Source: Siculibacillus lacustris
GTDB lineage: Bacteria; Pseudomonadota; Alphaproteobacteria; Rhizobiales; Ancalomicrobiaceae
Direction: 5' to 3'
Assembly: GCF_004328075.1 (NCBI RefSeq)
Contig: NZ_SJFN01000017.1
Span: 49,186 to 92,724 of the forward strand
DNA: 43,539 bases
Shown here: piece by piece, positions 25,248 through 33,814 of the stretch
How the letters are laid out: every line of letters begins with the position of its first letter
How positions within the stretch are numbered: position 1 is the stretch's first letter
Notes under the pieces: generated by a model
Seen by the model: only the letters and a program-made list of their open reading frames with translations
Databases searched by the model: none
Told to the model about the DNA's origin: nothing
Translations under genes and position numbers: made by a program

Positions 25248-26333
25248 TCAGATCGAAACCGAGGCGAGCCTCGCGCCGTTCTGGCCATCGAACAGATGGA
25301 AATGGGTCGGCGTCAGATGCAACTGGTCGCCCTGGCGCACCGTGTGGCGTTCGCGGAACAGGGCGATGAGGTCGGCGCCGTTCGCGGTCGCGGTCACCTG
25401 GGTTTCCGATCCGGTCGGCTCGACGATCTTGACGCCGACCTCGAAGCCGCCGGCGGCACCGTCGGCGATGCGCAGGTGTTCGGGGCGGATGCCGAGGACC
25501 AGCGGCCGGCCGGCGAGTTCGCCATGGGTCGGCGACGGCGGCAGAGGGACGAAGGTCCCGGTGTCGGCCACGAACCCGGTGCGGTCGGCGACTTCGATGG
25601 TGCCCTTGAGAAAGTTCATCGCCGGCGAGCCGATGAAGCCGGCGACGAACAGATTGGCCGGCGTGTCGTAGAGCTCGAGCGGCTCGCCGGTCTGCTCGAC
25701 CCGACCGTCACGCATCACCACGATGCGGTCGGCCATGGTCATCGCCTCGATCTGGTCGTGGGTGACGTAGACCATGGTGGTCTTCAGCCGCTGATGCAGG
25801 TCCTTGATCTCGGAGCGCATCGCGACGCGCAGCTTGGCGTCGAGGTTCGACAGCGGCTCGTCGAACAGGAACACCCTGGGATCGCGCACGATCGCCCGGC
25901 CCATGGCGACCCGCTGGCGCTGACCGCCCGACAGGTGGCGCGGGCGGCGATCGAGCAGGGCGGTGAGCCCGAGGATCTCGGCGGCGCGGGCGACCCGCCG
26001 GTCGATCTCGGCGCGGTCGATGCCGCGCAGCTTGAGCGAGAACGCCATGTTGCCGGCGACCGTCATGTGCGGGTAGAGCGCATAGTTCTGGAACACCATG
26101 GCGACGTCGCGGTCGCGCGGGGTGAAGTCGTTGACGAGCTGATCGCCGATCTTGATCTCACCCGAGGAGATGGTCTCGAGTCCGGCGATCATGCGCAGCA
26201 GCGTGGACTTGCCGCAGCCCGACGGGCCGACCAGCACCACGAACTCGCCGTCCTGGATGTGGATGGAGACGCCGCGCAGAATCTCGGCGCGATCGAAGGA
26301 TTTCTTCACGTTGACGATGTCGACTGACGCCAT
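25248..26333 (-). CDS. Sugar ABC transporter ATP-binding protein (UgpC/MalK type)
   Basis: This 361-residue ATPase energises the carbohydrate importer encoded upstream in the same operon. Walker A GPSGCGKST lies at residues 36-44. The Q-loop region VFQNYALYPHMTV, the signature LSGGQRQR, Walker B and D-loop FLFDEPLSNLDA and the H-loop VTHDQIEAMTMAD follow. The C-terminal third contains the TOBE-type regulatory domain (GFIGSPAMNFLKG, LVLGIRPEHLRI, LHLTPTHFHLFD) shared by MalK/UgpC/MsmX-like proteins. It is the last gene of a four-gene operon running binding protein, permease, permease, ATPase; 39 nt separate it from the permease gene. No strong terminator was found in the 61 nt before the convergent EAL-like gene. 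Confidence 0.95.
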   Translation of the reverse strand: MASVDIVNVKKSFDRAEILRGVSIHIQDGEFVVLVGPSGCGKSTLLRMIAGLETISSGEIKIGDQLVNDFTPRDRDVAMVFQNYALYPHMTVAGNMAFSLKLRGIDRAEIDRRVARAAEILGLTALLDRRPRHLSGGQRQRVAMGRAIVRDPRVFLFDEPLSNLDAKLRVAMRSEIKDLHQRLKTTMVYVTHDQIEAMTMADRIVVMRDGRVEQTGEPLELYDTPANLFVAGFIGSPAMNFLKGTIEVADRTGFVADTGTFVPLPPSPTHGELAGRPLVLGIRPEHLRIADGAAGGFEVGVKIVEPTGSETQVTATANGADLIALFRERHTVRQGDQLHLTPTHFHLFDGQNGARLASVSI

Positions 26334-26372
26334 GACCGCACGCTGTCCGATTTCGTTGAGGGAGAAGCGCGG

Positions 26373-27191
26373 TCAGCCTTTGACCGCGCCCATGGTCAGT
26401 CCTTTGACGACGAACTTCTGGAAGATCATCGTCAGAATGATCGCCGGCGCCATGATCGCCACCGCCGCCGCCATGACCCCGCCCCAGTCGACCTCGGCAT
26501 AGGAGACGAAGTTGTAGACGGCGATCGGCAACGTCTTGGTCTTCTCCATGCTGAGCACCTGGGAGAACATGAAGTTGTTCCAGGAGAAGATGAAGGACAG
26601 CGTCACCGCGGTGATGATGCCCGGCCCCGACATCGGCAGGATGATCGCCCAGAAGGCATATTGGCGCGTCGCGCCGTCGACCATCGCCGATTCCTCCAGC
26701 TCCACCGGAATGGAGTTGAAATAGGCCGACATGATCCACACCACGATCGGTAGGGCGATCAGCATGTGGCTGAGCACCAGCGCCACGTAGGTGTCCATCA
26801 GATCGAGACGCGAGGCGATGATGTACCACGGCATCAGGAACGAGATGCCCGGCATCAGGCGCGCCAGGAGGATGAACAGGGCGAGCCGGCGCTGGGTGAA
26901 GCGTGAGATCGCATAGGCCGCCGGCAGCCCGATGACCAGCGACAGGCCGACCGCGAGACCGCCGACGACCGTCGAATTGATGAAGTATTTCAAGAAGTCC
27001 TGCTCACCGAACACCTTGGCGTAGTTCTGCAGGGTCGGCGAGAAGATCAGCTTCGGCGGCCAGGCGATGATGTCGGTCTGGGTCTTGAAGGACGACGACA
27101 ACATCCACAAGAACGGGAACAGCACCACCAGCGATATGAAGACGACCACGACGTAGAAGAGCGCGTTCTGCAGGCGATTGTTCTTGTTCAT
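26373..27191 (-). CDS. Carbohydrate ABC transporter permease (MalG type)
   Basis: This 272-residue inner-membrane permease has six predicted helices. The first is FYVVVVFISLVVLFPFLWMLSSSFK. The cytoplasmic EAA loop ELEESAMVDGATRQYAFWAIILPMSGPGI contacts the ATPase. It ends FVVKGLTMGAVKG, the usual MalG-type finish. With its MalF-type partner it forms the translocation pore of a CUT1-family importer. The gene lies 43 nt downstream of the partner permease and 39 nt upstream of the ATPase gene. The start at 27189-27191 gives a short cytoplasmic N-terminus MNKNNRLQN. The substrate cannot be read from the permease itself; the neighbouring regulator and dgoD point to an aldonic acid, galactoside or related sugar. 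Confidence 0.95.
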   Translation of the reverse strand: MNKNNRLQNALFYVVVVFISLVVLFPFLWMLSSSFKTQTDIIAWPPKLIFSPTLQNYAKVFGEQDFLKYFINSTVVGGLAVGLSLVIGLPAAYAISRFTQRRLALFILLARLMPGISFLMPWYIIASRLDLMDTYVALVLSHMLIALPIVVWIMSAYFNSIPVELEESAMVDGATRQYAFWAIILPMSGPGIITAVTLSFIFSWNNFMFSQVLSMEKTKTLPIAVYNFVSYAEVDWGGVMAAAVAIMAPAIILTMIFQKFVVKGLTMGAVKG

Positions 27192-27234
27192 CGACGGGTG
27201 CCTCCGACCCTGAGGTCGCCACGGTTCGAAGATC

Positions 27235-28113
27235 TCAATTCTCGGACGAAGACCGGAGCTTCATGATTCCCATGCTGCACAGGAGAACCAGGAAGAACAG
27301 GGCGATCAGGATGACGGAGGCCTGGCCCATACGGAAGTACTCGAAGGAATATTTGAAACCCATTATGTTCAGGGTTTCCGAGGCGTAGCCCGGCCCGCCG
27401 CCGGTCATGGCGAAGATGATGTCGAAGGTCTTCAGCGCGTCGATCAGGCGCAGGATCACCGCGGTCAGGATCACCGGCATGACCATCGGAATGGTCACGT
27501 AGCGCAGCACCTGCCACTGGGTGGCGCCATCGACCCGCGCCGCCTCGAACGGTTCTTCCGACAGGCCGGCGAGGCCGGCGAGCACGATCAAGGTGATCAT
27601 CGGCGTCCATTGCCAGACGTCGACGATGATCAGCGACGGGATCACCGTCGCCGCGCTCGACACCCACAGGCCCTGCGGCAGGCCGAGCGACGACAGCGCG
27701 AAATTGGCGAGCCCGATGGTCGGATCGTAGAACAGGTTGAAGATGATCCCGACCGCGACCGGCGTCGACACCAGCGGCAGGAGCAGCAGCAGCTTGGCCA
27801 GGCTCTTGCCGATGAAGGCGCGGTTCAGAATGATCGCGATGGCCGTGCCGAGCACCGCCTCGATCACCACCGCGCAGATCGTGAAGGTGAGGGTGCGGAC
27901 GATGGCGTCGACGAAGCGCGGCTCGAGCAGGATCTGGCCGTAGTTGCGCAGACCGATGAAGCGCATCGGCGCTCCGGAGGTCAGATTCCAACTCGTGAAG
28001 CTCAGCGCCAGCGTGTAGACGATCGGGAAGATCATCAGCAAGGCGATGAACAGGAAGGCCGGCAGCGGAAAGAGGATCCTGATGTTCTTTTCGATGAAGC
28101 TCGGCTTGTGCAT
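27235..28113 (-). CDS. Carbohydrate ABC transporter permease (MalF type)
   Basis: This 292-residue permease starts MHKPSFIEKNIRILFPLPAFLFIALLMIFPIVYTLALSF, with the first helix at about 15-35, and has the EAA loop EPFEAARVDGATQWQVLRYVTIPMVMP near residue 195. It pairs with the downstream MalG-type permease. The start at 28113 follows a GGGGGCAG ribosome-binding stretch; an in-frame upstream codon at 28182 would add 23 residues lying across the intercistronic hairpin and is less likely. The gene is 110 nt downstream of the binding-protein gene, the only large gap inside this operon, and that gap holds a hairpin likely to lower expression of the membrane genes relative to the binding protein. 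Confidence 0.95.
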   Translation of the reverse strand: MHKPSFIEKNIRILFPLPAFLFIALLMIFPIVYTLALSFTSWNLTSGAPMRFIGLRNYGQILLEPRFVDAIVRTLTFTICAVVIEAVLGTAIAIILNRAFIGKSLAKLLLLLPLVSTPVAVGIIFNLFYDPTIGLANFALSSLGLPQGLWVSSAATVIPSLIIVDVWQWTPMITLIVLAGLAGLSEEPFEAARVDGATQWQVLRYVTIPMVMPVILTAVILRLIDALKTFDIIFAMTGGGPGYASETLNIMGFKYSFEYFRMGQASVILIALFFLVLLCSMGIMKLRSSSEN

Positions 28114-28162
28114 CGACTGCCCCCGGTCTCGGTCGTCTCGTTCCTTCGCGGCGGAGACCGAC

Positions 28163-28199
28163 CTCGGATACCCGACCGGCACGCGGCCGGATGTCCGAG
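28163..28199 (-). promoter_or_regulatory. Intercistronic hairpin between binding-protein and permease genes
   Basis: CTCGGA (28163-28168) pairs with TCCGAG (28194-28199), and an inner CCGGC/GCCGG stem closes the top. It lies 24 nt after the binding-protein stop codon. In sugar ABC operons such hairpins stabilise or truncate the upstream message so that binding protein exceeds permease; this role is inferred from position. Confidence 0.5.
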
Positions 28200-28223
28200 A
28201 TCGCGTTTCTGGCTACGGACGGA

Positions 28224-29483
28224 TCACGGCTGGCCGTATTCGCCCGAGTCCTTGAGCAGGTCGTTGACGCGGCCGACCTTGTCCTTGGCCATCGCCGCGA
28301 GGTTGGCGGATTCGCCCTTGGTGTTGATCGACTCGATGACCAACTCGCCGATCTGGTCGCGGGCTTCGCCGACCGCGCTCATGTAGGGGCGATCGAGCGG
28401 GTTGCCGTTCTCGGCGGCATAGGCGCGGGTCGCCACGAGGCCGGGATTGACCGACTCGAGCACCTTCGGGTCCTTCCAGACCGAGGAGCGCGCCATCGTG
28501 ATGTTCGACAGCATGCCCTTGGCGGCGAGTTCCTTGCTGGTCGCCCAGTCGAGGAACTTGAAGGCCAATTCCTTGTTCTTGGACTGCTTGGCGACCGCGA
28601 TGCCCCAGGAGGTGACGAGGAACGGGCTGCTGGCCTTCGGGCCGGCGGGCAGGTTGGCGATGCCGAAGTTGGCGGCCGGGACCTGGGTCTTGGCCGGATC
28701 GACGATCTGGCCGTAGAACACCGAAGCGTCGGTCCACATCGCCACCTTGCCGGCCTGGAACAGCGGCATGATGTTTTCCCACGACATCGACGTCACGCCC
28801 TTGGGGCCGTAGCTGCCGAGGAGCTTGCCGTAGTAGCGGATGGCCTCGACCGCCGGAGCGGAGTCGAACACCGCGACGCCCTTGTCGATGTATTGGCCGC
28901 CGAAGTTGTAGACGTAGCTCGACAGCTGGGTGACCGCGGCGGCGCCCTTGCCGCGCGAGGCGATGCCGGCGACGGTGTCGGAATTCAGCTTCTTCGCCGC
29001 AGCTTCGAGCTCGGTGAAGGTCTTCGGCACCTCGACCCCGGCGGCCTGGAACAGGTCCTTGCGGTAGTAGAGAACCTGCCATTCGGTCACCAGGGGCACC
29101 AGGAACGGCGCGGAACCGGCGGCGGCGACGCTCATCACGTTCTTCGGGTAATCCGAGAAGTCCTGGGTCGTCAGCGGCTCGTACCAGCCGTTCCGGTTGA
29201 ACATCTTCCCTTCCTGGAGGGGACGGGTCATGAAGACGTCGACGGAGGAGGACTTGGTCGCGAATTCGGTCGTCAGCTTGGTGGTGAGCTGGCCTTCCTG
29301 AAGGCTCTCGAAATTGACCTTGATCCCGGACTGCTTCTCGAAGTCGGGAATGGCCGCCTTCAAGAGCTCACCATAGGGGTGGTTGGCGAGCAGGACCCGG
29401 ATTTCCTTCGTCTGTGCGAACGCCGTGGCCGACAGGCACAGCGAAGACATCAGAACCACGGTAGACGCGAGAATTTTCTTCAT
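28224..29483 (-). CDS. Sugar ABC transporter substrate-binding protein
   Basis: This 419-residue periplasmic protein has a signal peptide (MKKILASTVVLMSSLCLSATAFA, cleavage about 23/24) followed by a family 1 solute-binding fold. Markers are IRVLLANHPYGELLKAAIPDFEKQSGIKVNFES at the first strand, GEYGQP at the end, LVTEWQVLYYRKDLF in the hinge region, and AGKVAMWTDASVFYG. It delivers a carbohydrate-type ligand to the two downstream permeases. The start has a GAGGA ribosome-binding site about 9 nt upstream. It is first in its operon and divergent from the LacI-family gene across a 405-nt gap that contains an operator and a likely promoter. The presence of dgoD on the far side of the regulator gene suggests a galactonate- or aldonate-related ligand, but this is inference. 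Confidence 0.95.
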   Translation of the reverse strand: MKKILASTVVLMSSLCLSATAFAQTKEIRVLLANHPYGELLKAAIPDFEKQSGIKVNFESLQEGQLTTKLTTEFATKSSSVDVFMTRPLQEGKMFNRNGWYEPLTTQDFSDYPKNVMSVAAAGSAPFLVPLVTEWQVLYYRKDLFQAAGVEVPKTFTELEAAAKKLNSDTVAGIASRGKGAAAVTQLSSYVYNFGGQYIDKGVAVFDSAPAVEAIRYYGKLLGSYGPKGVTSMSWENIMPLFQAGKVAMWTDASVFYGQIVDPAKTQVPAANFGIANLPAGPKASSPFLVTSWGIAVAKQSKNKELAFKFLDWATSKELAAKGMLSNITMARSSVWKDPKVLESVNPGLVATRAYAAENGNPLDRPYMSAVGEARDQIGELVIESINTKGESANLAAMAKDKVGRVNDLLKDSGEYGQP

Positions 29484-29798
29484 TTTGGGAGTTCCTCACC
29501 TGAGTACTGCAGACTTGGCCGGGAGGGCGGTTCGAATCGTCGGGACGAACCGGCGATCCGCTCCACCGAAACGATCGGTCGGGATGAAGACTAGCGCGAA
29601 GCCGGGCACCCTTCCACGGGATGGGGGTGGCTACGGACCCGTTCATGGACGACGCATGGCACACGATCGGTCCGATCGCGACGGCGTGAACCGATGATCC
29701 GTCGTCTGTCCGCAGGGGTCGCATCGCGGCGGCGAACGGCCGATTCGACCCGTCGCGCCAATCTCATCCCTCCCTTCCGATTTTTCTTTATTTCAGCG

Positions 29799-29829
29799 AT
29801 TGTTAAATGATAGCGCTGTCATTTGTCAA
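29799..29829 (-). promoter_or_regulatory. Likely promoter of the first sugar ABC operon
   Basis: On the reverse strand, CTTGACA (29824-29830) matches the alphaproteobacterial -35 consensus. The next 17-19 nt are the operator, followed by TTAACAAT, which offers a weak -10 (AACAAT, four of six to consensus at 19-nt spacing). If used, the leader to the binding-protein start is about 300 nt. The -35 is good; the -10 is poor. Confidence 0.5.
29805..29824. promoter_or_regulatory. LacI-family operator (AGCGCT-centred palindrome)
   Basis: AAATGATAGCGCTGTCATTT is a 20-nt palindrome with one mismatched pair out of ten, centred on AGCGCT. This is the form bound by LacI-family sugar regulators in Hyphomicrobiales. 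It fills the spacer of the reverse-strand promoter facing the transporter and lies 65 nt upstream of the proposed LacI-family start, so one repressor bound here could control both the transporter and its own gene. Confidence 0.8.
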
Positions 29830-29888
29830 GCCGGCGCAAACCGCTATACTGGCGTCACAGCCTGCCGATCGATCGTGAGATCCCGAAA

Positions 29889-30923
29889 TTGGCTAAGAAA
29901 ATCAAGTTGGCCGACGTCGCGGAGGCGGTCGGTGTAAGCGCAATCACAGTGTCCCGCGTGCTGCGGAAGCCGGAGCTCGTCTCCGAGTCCGTCCGGCTGC
30001 GCGTCACCGAAGCGGTGGCCCGTCTGGGCTATGTCCCGGACCCCGCCGCCCGGGCTCTCGCCTCGGCGCGCACCGATGTCCTCGGCGTCCTGATCCCGTC
30101 GGTCACCAACAACGTGTTCTCCAGCGTCCTGCGCGGAATCTACAACCGCGTCGAGGGCCTGCCCTTCAACATCCAGCTCGGCAACACCCGCTATTCGGTC
30201 CTCGAAGAGGAGCGTCTGCTCGACGTGTTCCTGCGCCAGCGGCCCTCCGGCCTGATCGTCTCGGGTATCGACCAGTCGGCCCGTTCGAAGGCGCTCTTGC
30301 GGCAGGCCGACTGTCCGATCGTGCAGATCATGGAGATCGGCGACGATCCGGTCGACATGATGGTCGGCCTGTCGCACCGCGACGCCGCCGGCGCGGCGAT
30401 CCGCCACCTCCAGGCGCGCGGCTATCGGCGGATCGCCTTCCTCGGCGCCCGCATGGACCCGCGGACGCGCAGCCGCCTCGTCGGCTACGAACAGGTGATG
30501 AAGGAGATCGGCCTGCTCGACGAGAGGCTGATCGTCACCACCCCGCGCGCCTCGACGGTGACCCTGGGCTGCGAACTGCTGATCGAGCTGCTGTCGCGCA
30601 CCACCGAGGTCGACGCGGTCTTCTGCAACAACGACGATCTGGCGATCGGCGTCCTGTTCGAATGCCAGCGTCGCCGGATCTCGGTGCCCGACGATTTCGG
30701 AATCTGCGGCTTCAACGACCTCGAGATGATGGCCGTCGCCAATCCGCCGCTCACCAGCGTCCGGACCAATCGCGAGGAGATGGGCCGCCGGGCGATCGAG
30801 ATGCTGATCGCCCGCATCGCCGGCGAGCCGATCGACGAGCCGGTGGTCGACCTCGGTTTCGAGATCGTCGCCCGCCACAGCACCGCCGGGCTTCGCCCCC
30901 GCGAGGCCCGCCGGCGCCCGTGA
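29889..30923 (+). CDS. LacI-family transcriptional regulator
   Basis: This 344-residue repressor has the N-terminal LacI helix-turn-helix IKLADVAEAVGVSAITVSRVLRKPELVSE (about 5-33), the hinge YVPDPAARALASARTD, and the periplasmic-binding-protein-like ligand core with LGVLIPSVTNNVFSSVL, HRDAAGAAIRHLQARGYRRIAFLG, VDAVFCNNDDLAIGVLFECQR and FGICGFNDLEMM. It is in the gluconate-regulator (GntR-like LacI) branch by general look. The start chosen is TTG at 29889, which begins LAKKIKLADV just before the helix-turn-helix; a TTG at 29823 is open too, but it overlaps the operator. It is divergent from the ABC operon and convergent with dgoD 12 nt away. The effector is probably a sugar acid or its phosphate. 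Confidence 0.95.
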   Translation: MAKKIKLADVAEAVGVSAITVSRVLRKPELVSESVRLRVTEAVARLGYVPDPAARALASARTDVLGVLIPSVTNNVFSSVLRGIYNRVEGLPFNIQLGNTRYSVLEEERLLDVFLRQRPSGLIVSGIDQSARSKALLRQADCPIVQIMEIGDDPVDMMVGLSHRDAAGAAIRHLQARGYRRIAFLGARMDPRTRSRLVGYEQVMKEIGLLDERLIVTTPRASTVTLGCELLIELLSRTTEVDAVFCNNDDLAIGVLFECQRRRISVPDDFGICGFNDLEMMAVANPPLTSVRTNREEMGRRAIEMLIARIAGEPIDEPVVDLGFEIVARHSTAGLRPREARRRP

Positions 30924-30935
30924 GCGGCGAGGCGA

Positions 30936-32084
<1,149 letters not shown>

Positions 32085-32258
32085 CGGGGGTCTCCTGGGC
32101 GCCGGTCGAGCGCCGGCCGGCGGCACGCCGAGCAGGCCGCGAACGCCTCCACCTTTACGCCGACGACGGCCGGGCTGTCGCCGCCCTTGTGGTGCCGGGC
32201 ACGCATGCCAGATCCGGCGCGCGGCGTTTTCCTCCGCCGATCGATGGGCAAGACCGCA

Positions 32259-32291
32259 GAAGGCGCTCGGGGGCGAGCCGCGAGCGCCTTC
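32259..32291 (-). terminator. Hairpin downstream of the TadE/G-like gene
   Basis: GAAGGCGCTCG pairs perfectly over 11 bp with CGAGCGCCTTC around an 11-nt loop. It lies 57 nt past the stop codon of the reverse-strand TadE/G-like gene and upstream of dgoD. No T run follows on the reverse strand, so the terminator role is likely but unproven. Confidence 0.5.
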
Positions 32292-32348
32292 GGAAGGGTC
32301 GTCATGGGAGTCGCGGGTCGGCCCGGGCGCCGTGTTCGGGGCCGCGCG

Positions 32349-33602
32349 TCACTTCTTGAGATAGATGCTCGCGGTCGCGCCGCCGGCAGAGGTCGGGATC
32401 GACTTGTCGGAGGAGGCCAGCGTCCAGTTGACGGTGTTGACCGTCAAGGTATCGAGCACCATCGTCAGCTTGTTGGAGGTGACGTTGGCATTGGCGTTGA
32501 GGGTGAACTGCCGGCTGGGCAGGTAGATCAGGCCCTGCAGCGTCGCGCCGTTGGTGGCGTTCATGGTGAAGGACGACTTGGCCAGCCCCGCCGCTTCGTA
32601 GATCAGCAGATTGGCATAGGTTCCGGAGGTGGGCGCGGTGAGGTTCAGAGTCGAGGTGCCGTTGAACTGGATGTAGGACTGATCGGCGAAGTAGAAGGTC
32701 ACGCCGGTGCCGGTCAGGGTGCCGCTGAAGTTCCAATTGCCGCCCTTGATCACATAGACCCCGGCGGCCAGCGACACGGTCGGCGAACCGTTGAAGTTGA
32801 CCCCGCCGCAATAGACCCCGGGGGTCAGGATGGTGCTGGCATTGACGTTGAGGTTGTTGACCGTGCAGGTGGTCGACGGCGTCGGCAGCGTCCCGGCGAA
32901 GGGATCGGCCGTGGTGGTGCAGGACTTGACGAGGCTGGCGTGGCTGCCGCCGTTGTCGAGGACGTTGGCACCGGCGACGCAGGTCTTCTTGGTCGCCAGC
33001 GTCGTGCCGGCGTTGAAGGTCGCCGCCGGATTGGCGGTCGAGGCGACGTGGACCTGACAGGACGGCGCATTGATCGTCGCACCGCCGTTGAGCAGCAGGC
33101 CCGGAGCGGCGGACTTGTCGAGCAACAGGATGCACACCATGTCCGAGGCCGGCACCACTGCCGCGGTGGCCGTCGCGCCGATGTCCATCGAGTCCTGGGA
33201 CACCAGGACCATGAAGGTGGTCGGCAGCTTGGCGGTGACCGTCCCGGTGTAGTTGCCGCCGGCGTCGATGGCGAAGGTCTGGGTGCCGACCGTCAGGCCC
33301 GCCGCCTTGGCTTGGGTGAGTCCCGCGTCGAGCACCGCCTTGGCGGTCGTCGTCCAGGTGTTCGAGCCGTCGGTCGCGCCGGCGAGCACCGCGGCGTCGA
33401 CCACGCTCTGCAGCTTGGCCCGTGCCGTCGAGGCGCGCGCGTAGTCGACGCCGATCCCCACCGCCACCATCAACGGCAGCGCCATCAGGGCGACGATGAT
33501 CGCGACCTGACCCGAGGAATCGCCGACGAGGCGGCGACGGCGGATGGAAAGGAGACGAATGGCGCGCAACGAACGCTCGACAATGCGTGAGCGCAATGAC
33601 AT
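32349..33602 (-). CDS. TadE/G-like pilus-assembly-type protein, orphan
   Basis: This 417-residue protein starts with a basic cytoplasmic stretch and a single hydrophobic helix (about 32-52) followed by GVDYARASTARAKLQSVVDAAVLAGA, the signature of TadE/TadG-like Flp-pilus proteins. A long extracytoplasmic region rich in Thr, Asn, Gly and Ser follows. Six cysteines (VCILLL, SCQVHV, KTCVAG, SCTTTA, TCTVNN, VYCGGV) lie at about 188-285, and a beta-rich stretch at about 270-405 (LTPGVYCGGVNFNG, AAGVYVIKGGNW, LTGTGVTFYFAD, LQGLIYLPSRQFTL) repeats short strands like a beta-helix. Such tails are seen in Hyphomicrobiales TadG-like proteins. The start at 33602 follows AGGGAG. No tad/cpa pilus genes are nearby, so it may act alone or with a pilus encoded elsewhere. 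Confidence 0.82.
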   Translation of the reverse strand: MSLRSRIVERSLRAIRLLSIRRRRLVGDSSGQVAIIVALMALPLMVAVGIGVDYARASTARAKLQSVVDAAVLAGATDGSNTWTTTAKAVLDAGLTQAKAAGLTVGTQTFAIDAGGNYTGTVTAKLPTTFMVLVSQDSMDIGATATAAVVPASDMVCILLLDKSAAPGLLLNGGATINAPSCQVHVASTANPAATFNAGTTLATKKTCVAGANVLDNGGSHASLVKSCTTTADPFAGTLPTPSTTCTVNNLNVNASTILTPGVYCGGVNFNGSPTVSLAAGVYVIKGGNWNFSGTLTGTGVTFYFADQSYIQFNGTSTLNLTAPTSGTYANLLIYEAAGLAKSSFTMNATNGATLQGLIYLPSRQFTLNANANVTSNKLTMVLDTLTVNTVNWTLASSDKSIPTSAGGATASIYLKK

Positions 33603-33752
33603 GGCCCGCTCCCTGAGAAACACGGTTGTAATCTGGTTGCGGAGCCTATCGAAGACATATGAAGACCGCCTTGAATTTTCCCTCAAATTGTATGCGATCG
33701 TCATATTCATTCGTCCAGCCGCCCCGCGACCCTGGGGAAGGCTGCTGCCGAA

Positions 33753-33784
33753 CGCGAAACCCCTCCCGTCGGCGACGGAAGGGG
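33753..33784 (-). terminator. Terminator of the second sugar ABC operon
   Basis: On the reverse strand CCCCTTCCGTC pairs with GACGGGAGGGG (one mismatch) around GCC, followed by TTTCGCGTT. It begins 30 nt after the stop of the binding-protein gene, as expected for an operon end. Confidence 0.7.
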
Positions 33785-33814
33785 CTCGCAGGTGTCTCGA
33801 CGATCGGTCGGTGA

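Noticed and set aside
29823-29888. LacI-family start at the TTG at 29823
   Set aside because: That codon lies in the operator; the helix-turn-helix starts just after the TTG at 29889, as is normal for the family.
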